33,052 bases of DNA from the NCBI GenBank assembly GCA_043779185.1, contig JAYWEQ010000089.1, forward strand, positions 1 through 33,052. Reading direction: 5' to 3'. The first letter of the stretch is position 1; each line of letters opens with the position of its first letter. The position numbers and the translations under genes are program-made. Of the stretch, positions 22,192 to 31,387 are shown in pieces. The notes beneath the pieces are model-generated. The model ran no database searches and was not told the DNA's origin. It saw only the letters and a list, made by a program, of their open reading frames with translations. This stretch comes from JAYWDA01 sp043779185 (lineage in GTDB: Bacteria > Bdellovibrionota > Bdellovibrionia > Bdellovibrionales > Bdellovibrionaceae).

Positions 22192-22689
22192 TTTGATTTA
22201 CGATTTATAATTCTTTTACTAGCTTTATCTTTTTCCGGAGCTTACGCCAGCGCGCAAAGTTGCCAGGTCAGCCGTCTTCAGCAAGAAGTTTTAATCCAAG
22301 TCAACAGGGCTCGCTCGTCGGCAAGATCCTGTGGAGTTGAATTTTTTAAAGCGGCCCCTGCCCTAAAATGGAATTTTCAATTGGCTGCAGCGGCCTTCGA
22401 ACATTCTGCCGATATGGCCAATCACAATTATTTTGAGCATGCCAGCCGCAATGGACAGTCCTTCACAGATCGAATTGCAAGAAATGGATACAATTGGCGT
22501 GCCGCGGGTGAAAATATTTCGGCCGGTCGTGAGACTGTTCAAGCTGCCATCAATAGTTGGATCAAAAGCCCAGGCCACTGTGCAAATATCATGAGCCCAA
22601 AGTTTCGCGAGATCGGCGTTGCTTGTGGCTACCACGAATCCTCTACTTACAAAACTTACTGGACGATGGATTTGGGCCAGGCCCGTTAA
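22189..22689 (+). CDS. Secreted CAP-domain (SCP-like) protein
   Basis: A 166-residue protein from TTG 22189. That start is chosen because GGAGG at 22180-22184 is close upstream and it places the signal peptide (MFDLRFIILLLALSFSGAYASA) at the N-terminus. The open frame continues upstream to 22132 without a ribosome site. The CAP core is clear: FEHSADMANHNYFEH, FTDRIARNGYNW, AGENISAG, and SWIKSPGHCANIMSPKFREIG. The putative zinc/active-site His and Glu are in these segments. CAP proteins are extracellular or periplasmic with varied roles, including wall and sterol or lipid binding, so the job here is unknown. Four cysteines suggest disulphides. The start context is tied to the gcdH terminator. 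Confidence 0.85.
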   Translation: MFDLRFIILLLALSFSGAYASAQSCQVSRLQQEVLIQVNRARSSARSCGVEFFKAAPALKWNFQLAAAAFEHSADMANHNYFEHASRNGQSFTDRIARNGYNWRAAGENISAGRETVQAAINSWIKSPGHCANIMSPKFREIGVACGYHESSTYKTYWTMDLGQAR

Positions 22690-22774
22690 GGACAAAAATT
22701 GGGAGCCTTTGTGATTGAGTTTCGTCCTAAATCATTCGAGAATTTAGAACGAACAAACTTCTTCAAGGAGCCTT

Positions 22775-24853
22775 ATGAAAGTCCCGTATGGAACGCTTTT
22801 TTTTATTCCCCTGCTCGGACTTTTTATATCTTGTGCTTCAACATCAATTTCAAGAGCACCCAACGGCTCCAGTGATAAAGCTTTAATCCGATCTGATTAT
22901 TCCCCGGAAGAATTAACGAGCTTATGCACGACCGTTGTCAGTGAATTTACCCATCGCATCGATGCTCTTGTTAAGCGCCCCATTAAAGAACCTAATCTCC
23001 AACTGACCTTTGAAAATACCTTTGGCGATTTAGAAAATATTTCGGCGCAAGTTGATGAGAAGCTGACGCCCCTGGGCTTTATGAATGATGTTTCAGTCAA
23101 CGCCAATTTGCGAAAAGCAGCCGAAGATTGTAGCGCCCTTGCCTCGCAAACTTCGATCGAAATTTATTCGCGCAAAGATTTATACAATCTCATGAAGCAA
23201 GCTCAGAAAAAAATCAAGGCCTCAACGTTGTCGCAAACTGAAGCTCGCTTGATCCAGCAAAGTATGATTGGTTTTAAATTGAGCGGCTTAGAACTTTCCG
23301 AAGCAAAGCTGGCCCAATTTAAAAAAATCAAAACAGAAATTTCAGATCTTGAAATTCAGTTTGCTGCTAACCTTAATAACAACAATGATTCGGCTGAAAT
23401 GAATGAGTCTGAAATGGCTGGCATTCCGGATGTCGTCAAAGCTCGATTTATAAAACTCCCCAATGGCAGCTATCAAATTCCTGCGAAGGGAACTTATGCC
23501 GGGGACTTTATGGAAAACGCTTCTAACTCGGAAGCTCGTCGTAAAATGGCCTTTGTATATTCCAATCGCGAAGCTAAAGTGAATACCGATTTGCTTCAAA
23601 GAACTGTCCGACTTCGCCGCGAAGCTGCTTTGCTTTTAGGTTTTAAAGATTGGGCCGATTATAAAACTTATGACAAGATGGCAAAAACCGGTGGGCGCGC
23701 TTGGCAATTCTTGCAAGATTTAAAATCCAAAATGGCCTTAGCCTTCCAAAAAGACTATCAAGAGCTTTTAGCCTTTAAAAAAACCAGCGATCCACAAGCG
23801 ACAAAATTAAATTCTTGGGACATTGGATATTACAGTCACCTTCTAAAAATTAAAAGCTACGCCATTGATGATGAATTAATCCGTGAATACTTTCCATCAG
23901 ATTATGTCGTCGCTAAAATGTTTGAAATTTACTCTGAACTTTTAGGTGTGAAATTTGTGCCTGTACAAAATGCGATCACCTGGCACCCGACGGTCCAGCT
24001 TTTCGAAATTCACGACACCGCAAGCGGTGCATTGATTGCATATTTTTACGCCGACCTTTACCCGCGCGAAGGGAAATACAGTCATGCAGCTGCCTTTCCA
24101 TTAAGAACAGGGCGCGAGGTGGCTGGCCAATATCAACCGCCGATTGCAGCCATTGTTGCTAATTTAACTCCGGCCACAAAAGATCGGCCTTCGCTGCTAA
24201 GTCATGATGATGTCGAGACTCTGTTTCATGAGTTTGGCCATGTTATGCATGCAACCTTAACAAAAGTTAAATATGCTAGCCTTTCAGGTTTTAATGTTGC
24301 GGGCGATTTTGTCGAGGCTCCGTCGCAAATGCTCGAAAACTGGGTTTGGCAACCTCAAATTCTAAAAATGATTACTGCCTTCTATTCTGACAGATCTAAA
24401 AAAATGCCTGACAACTTAATTGCAAAATTAGTTCGTTCGCGAAAATTTAATCAAGCTTACGGCTTCAATGCTCAGTTGCTTTATAGCATTTACGATTTAA
24501 CCCTCCATCAAAATCCAAAGGATTTAGATGTCACTGAAACATATAACACTCTTTACAAACAGATTATGGGACTGGATCCCCTGCCTGGCGCCCATTTCCC
24601 GGCAAGCTTTGGACATATCATGGGCGGCTACGATGCTGGCTACTACGGTTACCTTTGGTCCAATGTTTATGCTTTTGATATGTTTACAAAATTTGAAAAT
24701 AGAAAGCTGATTTCCCCAATTGAGGGTTCAAATTATAGAAAACTAATCTTAGAAAAAGGCAACCTCGAAGATGCCACTGTCTTATTGCAAGAATTCTTAG
24801 GCCGTAAGCCTAATACCGATGCATTTTTTCGTTATTTAGGAATTAAAAAATAA
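22775..24853 (+). CDS. M3-family (thimet/oligopeptidase F-type) metallopeptidase lipoprotein
   Basis: A 692-residue zinc peptidase with a lipoprotein signal (LLGLFISC, lipidated Cys20) and a low-complexity linker to about residue 40. The active site is clear: HEFGH with zinc ligands His485 and His489, and Glu486 as catalytic base. The third ligand Glu514 lies 25 residues on, in GDFVEAPSQMLENW, as in other M3 enzymes. M3 enzymes cut short peptides and are usually cytoplasmic; a lipid-anchored, exported version is less common and fits a predator that digests prey protein in the periplasm. AAGGAG (22765-22770) is a good ribosome site. The alpha/beta hydrolase gene follows by 11 bases. Confidence 0.93.
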   Translation: MKVPYGTLFFIPLLGLFISCASTSISRAPNGSSDKALIRSDYSPEELTSLCTTVVSEFTHRIDALVKRPIKEPNLQLTFENTFGDLENISAQVDEKLTPLGFMNDVSVNANLRKAAEDCSALASQTSIEIYSRKDLYNLMKQAQKKIKASTLSQTEARLIQQSMIGFKLSGLELSEAKLAQFKKIKTEISDLEIQFAANLNNNNDSAEMNESEMAGIPDVVKARFIKLPNGSYQIPAKGTYAGDFMENASNSEARRKMAFVYSNREAKVNTDLLQRTVRLRREAALLLGFKDWADYKTYDKMAKTGGRAWQFLQDLKSKMALAFQKDYQELLAFKKTSDPQATKLNSWDIGYYSHLLKIKSYAIDDELIREYFPSDYVVAKMFEIYSELLGVKFVPVQNAITWHPTVQLFEIHDTASGALIAYFYADLYPREGKYSHAAAFPLRTGREVAGQYQPPIAAIVANLTPATKDRPSLLSHDDVETLFHEFGHVMHATLTKVKYASLSGFNVAGDFVEAPSQMLENWVWQPQILKMITAFYSDRSKKMPDNLIAKLVRSRKFNQAYGFNAQLLYSIYDLTLHQNPKDLDVTETYNTLYKQIMGLDPLPGAHFPASFGHIMGGYDAGYYGYLWSNVYAFDMFTKFENRKLISPIEGSNYRKLILEKGNLEDATVLLQEFLGRKPNTDAFFRYLGIKK

Positions 24854-24864
24854 GGAATTTACGG

Positions 24865-25773
24865 ATGAAACATTTTTTTCTTTGTTCAATAGTTTTAGTT
24901 TTATTTAGTTTCAGGACCGAGGCGTCTTTAGAAATTGAAAAAGAAGCGCTTCGCCAACCTGTCAAAGAGTGGCAGGAAAATAAAAAAGAAGGTTATAGGT
25001 CCTTGGGCTGCACGATTGAAGCTCATTGGTTTACCGGCTGGGATCCCGCCACAGGCAAAGCCTCTGGCCGAGAAGTTCATGTTTTTCGTCCCGATCACCC
25101 AGGTAAAGATCGCCCTGTTATCTTATTGCCACCCACCGGCGGCATGAATTTCTTAGATCGTCAGATGGGAAAATATTTTTGTAGCCGAAATGTGACTTTC
25201 TATATTTTAGCAAAGTTTGATGGTTTTGCAGACAAAGATTTTGACCTGACTCGCCATGATCGCCAGATTCGCGGTAACACCGCAGCTCTTAAAGAACTGA
25301 TCCAATGGATTCATGAGCCTGTCAATTTAATGGGCGCAAGCCTTGGCGCACTTTACGCTGCCGCCGCCATGGGGGCCGATCCCCAAATTGGTAAAGTGGT
25401 GTTAACTGTGGGTGGAAAAGATTTAGCTGGGATTCTGACCGAATCCGAATTGGCTTCAGTCACGATTCAGAAAACAAATCGCAAGCGGATTTACCACCTT
25501 TCCAGCGACGAAGAGTATTTACAATTGATGCGAAAAAGTATCCACTTTGACCCAGGAATTTTCTTGGGCGAAGAAAAGTCTTCCGAAAGATATCTTTTGT
25601 ATATTTCAAATGCAGACACCGAGGTTCCCACCAAGTTTCAAAAGCAGTTGGCGGCACAGCTACCAAATGCCAAAAAATTATATTTCGACACTGGCCACAT
25701 CTGGACCGTGATCAGAACTTACTTATTCCATCGCGATGAAATTTTCAATTTCCTCACAGATTCTAAAAGTTAG
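24865..25773 (+). CDS. Secreted alpha/beta hydrolase
   Basis: A 302-residue protein with a Sec signal peptide (about residues 1-20, MKHFFLCSIVLVLFSFRTEA). The alpha/beta-hydrolase core has an oxyanion-region PVILLPPTGGMNFLD, the nucleophile elbow MGASLGALYAAAA (Ser159), and likely Asp251 (ISNADTEVP) and His278 (DTGHIWTV) to complete the triad. Substrate unknown; the fold includes esterases, lipases and peptidases. It follows the lipoprotein peptidase by 11 bases and is almost certainly co-transcribed, which suggests the two act together in breaking down external substrate. It converges on the TonB-like gene with only 11 bases between stops. Confidence 0.85.
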   Translation: MKHFFLCSIVLVLFSFRTEASLEIEKEALRQPVKEWQENKKEGYRSLGCTIEAHWFTGWDPATGKASGREVHVFRPDHPGKDRPVILLPPTGGMNFLDRQMGKYFCSRNVTFYILAKFDGFADKDFDLTRHDRQIRGNTAALKELIQWIHEPVNLMGASLGALYAAAAMGADPQIGKVVLTVGGKDLAGILTESELASVTIQKTNRKRIYHLSSDEEYLQLMRKSIHFDPGIFLGEEKSSERYLLYISNADTEVPTKFQKQLAAQLPNAKKLYFDTGHIWTVIRTYLFHRDEIFNFLTDSKS

Positions 25774-25784
25774 TTGGGCGTCTC

Positions 25785-26705
25785 TTAAATCTGATGACCA
25801 AGTTCATTTTTGAAAACATCTAAGGGCTCTTTATGATTCATGATGCGATCCCAGTTTTCTTGCAACCAAAAAATATTTAGGTAGGCGATAGGAATAGGAA
25901 ACATTCCATGAAAAGGTCCAAGCTCCCATTCCATAATACTATTGTGAGAGTTTCGATAAAATAATAAGGTGTTGCCGACAATTCCTTTTTCCGCTTCGAT
26001 CAAATTCAAATTTTCGTGCTCTGTTATTGCAAATTTGAAAGACAGATCAACGTTTGTTAGCTTTCTTCCATTAATAAACTGTGAATAATTTTGATGGCAA
26101 GCCTGCTTTAAAATATCCAGAACAAAAAGACGTAAATAAGGATTGGCGCCAGTGATCTGAGTTAATTTCCAACTGCAGCTACCCTCGGAATCTAAAACTA
26201 GACGGGCATGAGTAAAGCCTTCAATTCGGTTTCTTGCCAAAACTCCTGGATAATATAATAGGCCGTCAACAGTTTCGTAAACCTTACGAAATAAAAGATA
26301 ATCTTTATTTCTAGCAAAGGTTCCCCCTCCTGACCCCCACTCATCTGAAGGATTGTCCTCTAAGGGATGAGCCCTATAATTTTCAGAGTCAGTCATCGTA
26401 ACTATGTCATGAACCTTTGCAGAAAAACCGGATTGAAAATTTGGTTTTGAGAACTTCGCTAGAATTTTATGCCCAAGACTTTGGGTACCCTTGTTTTTAA
26501 GGGACACTTTAGAGAGCGAGATCTTCTGGATTTTTTTTGGCAACAATTGATTTTCGATCGAAATTTCAATCGGTGGCTTAGCTGGATCTTTTAACTGACT
26601 GGACCAAATAAAAAACAAAATAGCCGTATGAATTAATAACGATATTAAAAAAGCTGGCGGCCCTTGATGAAATATTTTAAAGATGCGGAGTTTCAACGCC
26701 GACAT
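25785..26705 (-). CDS. TonB-like envelope protein with C-terminal extension
   Basis: A 306-residue protein with a basic N-terminus and one membrane segment (about 18-36, AFLISLLIHTAILFFIWSS), followed by a proline/lysine-containing periplasmic linker (PPIEISIENQLLPKKIQ). A TonB-C-like region follows at about 145-205 (DGLLYYPGVLARNRIEGFTHARLV and the ITGANPYLRLFVLDILKQA strand/helix). About 100 further residues have no known domain. TonB transfers energy from the inner membrane to outer-membrane receptors; the partner ExbB/ExbD genes are not here. Its start lies 29 bases inside the end of pgk, in another frame, with only a weak ribosome site, so it may depend on pgk translation. Function remains inferred. 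Confidence 0.6.
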   Translation of the reverse strand: MSALKLRIFKIFHQGPPAFLISLLIHTAILFFIWSSQLKDPAKPPIEISIENQLLPKKIQKISLSKVSLKNKGTQSLGHKILAKFSKPNFQSGFSAKVHDIVTMTDSENYRAHPLEDNPSDEWGSGGGTFARNKDYLLFRKVYETVDGLLYYPGVLARNRIEGFTHARLVLDSEGSCSWKLTQITGANPYLRLFVLDILKQACHQNYSQFINGRKLTNVDLSFKFAITEHENLNLIEAEKGIVGNTLLFYRNSHNSIMEWELGPFHGMFPIPIAYLNIFWLQENWDRIMNHKEPLDVFKNELGHQI

Positions 26706-27906
26706 GCTTTTGTCTTAGAACTTCTAAACCTGGAAGCTTGTCCCCTTGAAGATATTCAAGGCTAGCCCCACCACCGGTCGAAATATGCGTCATTTTATCC
26801 GCATAACCTGAGGCTTCCACCGCAGCCGCAGAATCTCCTCCACCGATGATGGTCATCCCCGCATTTTCTGAAATAATTTTTGCAACACCAAAAGTGCCCT
26901 TTGAGAATTCAGCGGTTTCAAAAACACCCATGGGACCATTCCAAAAAATCGTCTTGGCTTCCCGAAGAGCCGCACTGAATAAATTCAACGATTTAGGGCC
27001 AATATCAAGAGCCATACGTCCATCAGGAATATTGACGTCTTTTGTGATTTCAATATTTTTTGTGTCTCCAAAAGCTAGTGTGGTGACGTGATCCACGGGC
27101 AGCAATAAAGTTTTTCGGCGAGCTTCGATCCGCGCGATCATTTCCTTGGCGTATTTAATCTTATCTTCTTCAACTAAAGATTTACCAACAGAGTGACCTT
27201 GCGCTTTTAAAAACGTGTAGGCCATGGCACCACCGATGATGATTCCGTCAACAACGTCGATCAGTTTTTCAATCACTGCAATTTTATCAGACACCTTGGC
27301 GCCGCCAAGAACGGCAATATAAGGCCGCGCTGGATTTTCCATCAACTGATCCATCATTTTAATTTCTTTTTCGATCAGAAAACCAATGCCTTTTTGTTTC
27401 ATTATTTTTGGTAAAGCATGAATTGTCGCATGAGCTCTGTGACTAGCACCAAAAGCATCATTAATATAAATATCACTGTAGCTTGCGATCGTTTGCGCAA
27501 GCTCATCGCTGTCTTTGGTTTCCCCAGGGACATAACGAATATTTTCTAATAGAATCAATTGATTTTTTTTAAGGCCGATCAGAAGTCCTTTAACGCCATC
27601 GTCAGAACTTGGGTCATCCACTAAAAGAACTTCGGCTTTTAAATGCTCGGCTAAACTTTCAGCGACGGGCACAAGGGAAAATTGTGTATCGTCGGCACTT
27701 TTTGGACGACCCAAGTGGGAAGCCATGACGATCTTCGCTCCCGCATCCATCAAAAATTGGATGGTCGGTAAAGTCGCTGTGATTCGTGTTTCATCCGTGA
27801 TCTTACCGTTCTCTAAGGGAACATTCAGATCAAGCCTTAGAAAGACAACTTTATCTTTCACGTTAAAATCTTTCAGCGTTTTTATATAGCGAAGACCATT
27901 TGCCAT
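26677..27906 (-). CDS. pgk: Phosphoglycerate kinase
   Basis: A 409-residue glycolytic enzyme making ATP from 1,3-bisphosphoglycerate. Motifs are VFLRLDLNVPLENG and HLGRP near the N-terminus, GGAKVSDKIAVIEKL, then FWNGPMGVFE, and the nucleotide loop GGGDSAAAVE. Length is normal. The ATG follows the gap stop directly (TAAATG-type junction), so the two glycolytic genes are coupled in pathway order. The downstream TonB-like gene overlaps its last 29 bases. Confidence 0.97.
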   Translation of the reverse strand: MANGLRYIKTLKDFNVKDKVVFLRLDLNVPLENGKITDETRITATLPTIQFLMDAGAKIVMASHLGRPKSADDTQFSLVPVAESLAEHLKAEVLLVDDPSSDDGVKGLLIGLKKNQLILLENIRYVPGETKDSDELAQTIASYSDIYINDAFGASHRAHATIHALPKIMKQKGIGFLIEKEIKMMDQLMENPARPYIAVLGGAKVSDKIAVIEKLIDVVDGIIIGGAMAYTFLKAQGHSVGKSLVEEDKIKYAKEMIARIEARRKTLLLPVDHVTTLAFGDTKNIEITKDVNIPDGRMALDIGPKSLNLFSAALREAKTIFWNGPMGVFETAEFSKGTFGVAKIISENAGMTIIGGGDSAAAVEASGYADKMTHISTGGGASLEYLQGDKLPGLEVLRQKHVGVETPHL

Positions 27907-28911
27907 TTATAATCCTTTTTCAGCCATGTAAAGAGCGACATCAACCATTCGCTGCGAAAAGCCGGTCTCGTTATCATACCAAGACATCACCTTCACAAGT
28001 TTTGGACCGACCATCATCGTGCAGGCAGCATCGACAATGGAAGAGTGTTTATTGCCATTAAAATCGATAGACACCAGTTCTTTTTTCTCGACGGCTAAAA
28101 TTCCTTTTAAGGGACCTTCAGCAGCTTTTGTTAAAGCGGCATTCACCGAATCTATGGTGCAATCTTTCATGGGACGGAAAGTGAAATCAACAAGGCTGAC
28201 ATTCGGAGTGGGAACTCGGATCGAAGTTCCATCAATTTTCCCTTTTAATTCTGGCAGCACTAAACCAACTGCTTTCGCAGCCCCAGTCGTCGTTGGGATC
28301 ATGCTAACAGCCGCTGATCTGGCCCGACGTAAATCTTTGTGAGGAGCATCCAGAATTTTTTGATCGTTCGTATAAGAATGAATTGTTGTCATCATGCCAT
28401 TTTCAATCCCAAAGGCTTCGTGCAAAACTTTTGCAATTGGCGCTAAGCAATTCGTCGTGCAAGAAGCATTGGAAATAAATGTATGCTTTGAGGGATCATA
28501 CTGTTCATGATTCACACCAAACACTAAAGTTAAATCAACTCCGTCAGCTGGAGCTGAAATCATAACTTTTTTTGCGCCCGCTGTGATATGTTTTTGATAA
28601 TCTTCTTTGCCTTTAAAGGCGCCCGTGCATTCCAAAACAAGGTCAACGCCCCAAGCTTTCCAAGGAATTTCAGCCGGATTTTTGCAAGCCGAGTAATTGA
28701 TTTTCTTGCCGTTCACGATCAAATTCTTTTCATCATGAGTGACATCCGCATTAAAAATACCATGCGTGCTATCGTACTTTAACAAATGAGCCGAACCATC
28801 CAGGCTGTCCAGGTTATTAATTCCAACAATGTCTAAATGCTCAAAACCGGCGCGAAAAAGAATTCGTCCAATTCGACCAAAACCATTGATACCGACTTTA
28901 AGTTTAGCCAC
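27907..28911 (-). CDS. gap: Glyceraldehyde-3-phosphate dehydrogenase
   Basis: A 334-residue NAD-dependent enzyme of glycolysis. The Rossmann start is KVGINGFGRIGR. The active site SNASCTTNCLAP carries catalytic Cys151, with the partner His178 in TTIHSYT. The sequence SYDNETGFSQR-type ending (SWYDNETGFSQRMV) is standard. The start codon is GTG at 28911, with GGAGG 6 bases upstream (28918-28922). A predicted promoter precedes it, and pgk follows with no gap, giving a gap-pgk unit. Confidence 0.97.
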   Translation of the reverse strand: MAKLKVGINGFGRIGRILFRAGFEHLDIVGINNLDSLDGSAHLLKYDSTHGIFNADVTHDEKNLIVNGKKINYSACKNPAEIPWKAWGVDLVLECTGAFKGKEDYQKHITAGAKKVMISAPADGVDLTLVFGVNHEQYDPSKHTFISNASCTTNCLAPIAKVLHEAFGIENGMMTTIHSYTNDQKILDAPHKDLRRARSAAVSMIPTTTGAAKAVGLVLPELKGKIDGTSIRVPTPNVSLVDFTFRPMKDCTIDSVNAALTKAAEGPLKGILAVEKKELVSIDFNGNKHSSIVDAACTMMVGPKLVKVMSWYDNETGFSQRMVDVALYMAEKGL

Positions 28912-28940
28912 GTAAGCCTCCAGGGAAAAATTGAGAGCCC

Positions 28941-28969
28941 AATATCATTGGGAACGACAAAAAAATCAA
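28941..28969 (-). promoter_or_regulatory. Predicted sigma-70 promoter of gap-pgk
   Basis: On the minus strand, -35 TTGATT (28969-28964) and -10 GATATT (28946-28941) are 17 bases apart, about 30 bases before the gap GTG. It lies between tatD and gap, so gap-pgk can be transcribed on its own. Confidence 0.55.
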
Positions 28970-28989
28970 GGATTAGAGGGGCCTTGAGG

Positions 28990-29775
28990 CTACCAAATAA
29001 TTTTAGGAAACATTTGCAGCGCGTTCTTTAGCATCTGCTGACAAAAAACTTCTTCTTCCACGCCTTTTAGCTGTGCGACGAACTGGGCGGTATGAACCAT
29101 AAAAGCCGGTGTGTTCTTTTTTCCACGCTGCGGGACTGGCGCCAGAAAGGGAGCATCGGTTTCAACGTGAATTCGATCTAAAGGCATGGCGACGACAGTA
29201 TCGCGTAAGTCTTGAGCATTTTTAAACGTCACAACTCCACTGATGGAAATATTAAAACCCAAATCCAGACATTGATCCGCAAGCCAACGCGTGCCTGTGA
29301 AGCAGTGAATAATTCCAGTCACGCGGCCCTTAAATTCTTTCAAAATTTCAACCGTATCGGGTTCTGCATCGCGGGTATGGATTTCAACTGGCATTTTGTG
29401 ACGAGCGGCAATATCCAGCTGCTTTCGAAAGGCCTCTTTTTGGTCTTTGACGGGCGACTGATTATAGTAATAATCCAAGCCAATTTCACCCACCGCCACC
29501 ACTTCAGGCCGCGCTAAATGCGCTTCGATAAAGGCCCCCGCTTCGTCGGTGTAAATAGCGCCTTGATGGGGATGCACGCCTAAGGTGCAAAAAACTTCCG
29601 GATAATATTTTTTCGCAATATCTAAAACAATTTGATGATCAGAAGGCTCGGTCCCGATCGTGACCATTTTTTTAACACCTGCGGCCTGAGCTTTTAAAAT
29701 TGCCGCCTCTGTCCCCTCTTCCATCATGTCCAGGTGGCAGTGCAAATCAATCCATTGGTTCATTTTGTCCGTCAT
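28990..29775 (-). CDS. tatD: TatD-family metal-dependent deoxyribonuclease
   Basis: A 261-residue TIM-barrel hydrolase of the TatD/YcfH type. Metal-ligand motifs are IDLHCHLD at the N-terminus, GEIGLDYYYN, the internal HTRDAEP, IHCFTG and VETDAPFLAP. TatD enzymes act as exo- or endonucleases on DNA and have been linked to repair; YcfH-type proteins next to tmk-holB are a common arrangement. The start overlaps the holB stop by 4 bases (ATGA). It is the last gene of the tmk-holB-tatD run. Confidence 0.93.
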   Translation of the reverse strand: MTDKMNQWIDLHCHLDMMEEGTEAAILKAQAAGVKKMVTIGTEPSDHQIVLDIAKKYYPEVFCTLGVHPHQGAIYTDEAGAFIEAHLARPEVVAVGEIGLDYYYNQSPVKDQKEAFRKQLDIAARHKMPVEIHTRDAEPDTVEILKEFKGRVTGIIHCFTGTRWLADQCLDLGFNISISGVVTFKNAQDLRDTVVAMPLDRIHVETDAPFLAPVPQRGKKNTPAFMVHTAQFVAQLKGVEEEVFCQQMLKNALQMFPKIIW

Positions 29776-30725
29776 AAGGGCCTTCGCTGAGTTCGAATCG
29801 ACAGCGCTTCCATTTGCAACTGCGGATCGCGGTTGATCAAAAGCTCATTTTGCCAGGTAAAGATGGCTTCTTGCCAGTTTAAAAGTTGGTCCATCGAACG
29901 AGCGGCCAGCAAATCCAAGAAAGCGCTTAAATCTGTGTTAAGAACCTGGTTTTTTCTATTTAATTTGGTGTAAATGGCATCCCGTAACAGATAATTCCAA
30001 TGCATCAAGTACTGCGACCACATGCCTTTTTCTTTTAAAGGCTCGCGCCAGTCATCGGTGGTTAAAAAATCTTTTTTAATCACGCAACTTTCTAACATTT
30101 GGGCGGCTGTTTTTCGAACTTGGGCCGAGGTCTCTTCTTGGAACTGCGCGAGCTTTTCAAAACTTCCCCGGGAGGCTCGGAGCATCCAATCGGGAGCTTG
30201 AATTTTTTTCTTCATAAGACTGGCTGTGACAGGGTAAAAACTGAGGACTTGGCAGCGCGATCTTAAAGTTGGCAGAACACTTGAGGCACTGGGTGCCATG
30301 ACGAAAAACTGTGTGTCAGGGGGTGGATCTTCTAAAGTTTTTAATAACGTGTTGGCGGCCGTGGCATTCAAAGCCTGGACTTGATCAATGATCACAACCC
30401 TTTTTCCGCGCCAAGATTTTAAACTTAAAAACCGTAAAATTTCGTGAGCCTGATCAGTTTTAATTTGCTGGCCTGCAGGTTCGATATAAAAAACATTTTC
30501 GCTTTGATGTTTTGCCACTTTTAAACAGCTCGGGCATTGGCCGCAAGCCGAGGGGCTGACTTCACATAGATAGGCTTGCGCCAGCGCCCAGGCCGTCGTT
30601 TTTTTACCAATTCCCGAGGGACCGACGAATAAATAAACACCGGCCAATCTTTGATGGGCTTGAGCGCTCAGCCAATTTGAAATAATTCGGTCGTGGCCGA
30701 CAACAGCGGGAATTAAGGCAGCCAT
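29772..30725 (-). CDS. holB: DNA polymerase III subunit delta-prime
   Basis: A 317-residue clamp-loader subunit. An AAA+ domain starts with VGPSGIGKKTTAWALAQA (P-loop); the zinc module has four cysteines in CEVSPSACGQCPSC; the Walker B region is VVIIDQVQALNATAANTLLKTLEDPP; and the SRC motif follows in PTLRSRCQVLSF. It is a partner of tau/gamma and delta in loading the sliding clamp. The P-loop is more complete than in E. coli delta-prime, whose ATP site is degenerate. Its start lies 13 bases inside the tmk end, and tatD overlaps its stop. Order tmk-holB-tatD is conserved widely. Confidence 0.93.
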   Translation of the reverse strand: MAALIPAVVGHDRIISNWLSAQAHQRLAGVYLFVGPSGIGKKTTAWALAQAYLCEVSPSACGQCPSCLKVAKHQSENVFYIEPAGQQIKTDQAHEILRFLSLKSWRGKRVVIIDQVQALNATAANTLLKTLEDPPPDTQFFVMAPSASSVLPTLRSRCQVLSFYPVTASLMKKKIQAPDWMLRASRGSFEKLAQFQEETSAQVRKTAAQMLESCVIKKDFLTTDDWREPLKEKGMWSQYLMHWNYLLRDAIYTKLNRKNQVLNTDLSAFLDLLAARSMDQLLNWQEAIFTWQNELLINRDPQLQMEALSIRTQRRPL

Positions 30726-31351
30726 TTTTTTGATCTTAAGTTAGTCATCACTTGCTCTAACATTTGCACGGTTGAAAGCCTTGCATCTAAAATTTGCCAG
30801 CGACTGGCGTCCGCTTTGGCTTGATGAAGGAAGCTCTGTCGGACTCGTTCGTGAAACTGATCAGCTTCGGCTTCGATGCGATCTTCTTTTTCACCAATGG
30901 CAAAGGCCCTTTGTTGACGACGTTGTCTGGATTCTTCGACGGAAAGATCTAATAAAAATGTCAGGTCAGGTTTTAATCCAGAAGTGGCAAAATCATTTAA
31001 TTTTACGACGTCTTCGGCGGATAAGGTGCGACCGCCCGCTTGGAAAGCCACCGAACTGGCCGCAAAACGATCGGATAAAACCCAAACACCTTGCTTTAAT
31101 TTTGGCTGAATCGTTTCTTCAACATGCTGCGCGCGAATGGCTTCATAAAGCAGCAGCTCAGTTTTAGCGCACGGGACAAAACCCTCTTTGCGACGCACGA
31201 TGATTTCACGAATTTCTTCGCCCAAAGGTGTTCCCCCAGGCTCGCGGGTGCGATGCACAGAAATCTTTGCTGCCACCAACTCTTTTTCAAGAGCAGCCAT
31301 CAGCGAACTTTTCCCCGATCCATCTAAACCTTCAAAAACTAGAAATTTCAC
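30713..31351 (-). CDS. tmk: Thymidylate kinase
   Basis: A 212-residue enzyme making dTDP from dTMP. The P-loop is FEGLDGSGKSS, the dTMP-binding DR motif is DRFAASSVAFQAGGR, and REPGGTPLGEEIRE and the RRQQR lid complete the pattern. It starts with GTG at 31351 and has no clear ribosome site. The best promoter match would start transcription almost at that GTG, so the message may be leaderless. It is first in the tmk-holB-tatD unit. Confidence 0.95.
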   Translation of the reverse strand: MKFLVFEGLDGSGKSSLMAALEKELVAAKISVHRTREPGGTPLGEEIREIIVRRKEGFVPCAKTELLLYEAIRAQHVEETIQPKLKQGVWVLSDRFAASSVAFQAGGRTLSAEDVVKLNDFATSGLKPDLTFLLDLSVEESRQRRQQRAFAIGEKEDRIEAEADQFHERVRQSFLHQAKADASRWQILDARLSTVQMLEQVMTNLRSKKWLP

Positions 31352-31357
31352 AGATGT

Positions 31358-31387
31358 CTTATCTCAAACCCAGGCCTGAAATGTCAT
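31358..31387 (-). promoter_or_regulatory. Possible promoter of tmk
   Basis: On the minus strand, -35 ATGACA (31387-31382) and -10 GATAAG (31363-31358) are 18 bases apart. The start site would fall at or next to the tmk GTG. The -35 box is inside one arm of the inverted repeat at 31380-31406. Confidence 0.35.

Noticed and set aside
28990..31351. tmk-holB-tatD as an unusual cluster
   Set aside because: This gene order is widespread in bacteria; only the tmk start and repeat are notable.
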